Source: JAAYYM01 sp964483395 (GTDB lineage: Bacteria; Bacillota; Clostridia; Lachnospirales; Lachnospiraceae). Taken from it: 6,458 nt of DNA. The position numbers and the translations under genes were made by a program. Numbering within the stretch: the stretch's first letter is position 1; each line of letters starts with the position of its first letter. The notes under the pieces are model-generated. The model did not search any database, was not told the DNA's origin, and saw only the letters and a list, made by a program, of their open reading frames with translations. The DNA is taken from the NCBI GenBank assembly GCA_964483395.1, contig CAZABT010000133.1, positions 1 through 6,458 of the forward strand. The letters are read 5' to 3'. Shown here piece by piece: positions 6,423 to 6,458 of this stretch.

Positions 6423-6448
6423 TAGACAGTCTAGAAGAATCAGTCTAT
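6422..6448. repeat. Overlapping direct and inverted repeats just after the binding-protein gene
   Basis: ATAGAC (6422-6427) pairs with GTCTAT (6443-6448), giving a 6-bp stem with a 15-nt loop. The heptamer CAGTCTA is also directly repeated at 6427-6433 and 6441-6447, 14 nt apart. TAGAC-A-GTCTA (6423-6433) is a tight dyad. No T-run follows within the remaining 10 bases, so it does not look like a complete terminator. It could stabilise the 3' end of the mRNA or belong to the control region of the next gene; the window ends too soon to tell. Confidence 0.45.
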
Positions 6449-6458
6449 CACAATATGT

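Overview
The window looks like chromosome from a low-to-mid GC Gram-positive anaerobe of the Clostridia, most likely Lachnospiraceae. This rests on the strong AAGGAGG-type ribosome binding sites, a YesM/YesN-type two-component pair beside a sugar ABC transporter, and a lipobox substrate-binding protein with a long Ala/Pro/Glu tether. The family assignment is an inference from style; no rRNA or marker gene is present. Every gene reads on the + strand.

Layout: (1) bases 2-196 are the 3' end of an ABC ATPase that resembles the CbiO/ECF type, cut by the window edge. (2) A membrane sensor histidine kinase (180-1664) overlaps that end by 17 nt. It is followed without a gap by an AraC-type response regulator (1673-2512, or GTG start at 1661). 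(3) A 184-bp intergenic region (2513-2696) holds a possible weak terminator, a small inverted repeat and a candidate sigma-A promoter. (4) A three-gene sugar ABC importer follows in rbsA-rbsC-rbsB order: double-domain ATPase (2697-4229), permease (4252-5325) and lipoprotein binding protein (5343-6422). (5) The last 36 bases contain overlapping direct and inverted repeats just after the final stop codon.

How it probably works (inference): the kinase senses a signal outside the membrane, either a small ligand or the loaded binding protein. It phosphorylates Asp55 of the regulator, which then binds the 2513-2696 region and switches on the importer. The binding protein captures a sugar or sugar-like solute, the permease passes it through the membrane, and the ATPase powers this. 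The substrate cannot be named: by hand alignment, two arginines that contact ribose in E. coli RbsB are replaced. No catabolic gene lies in the window to give a hint.

The families are all well known, and I do not see a new kind of system. The points most worth a second look are the all-helical, Cache-less sensor region of the kinase, the non-ribose binding-site residues, and the compact regulatory region before the transporter.
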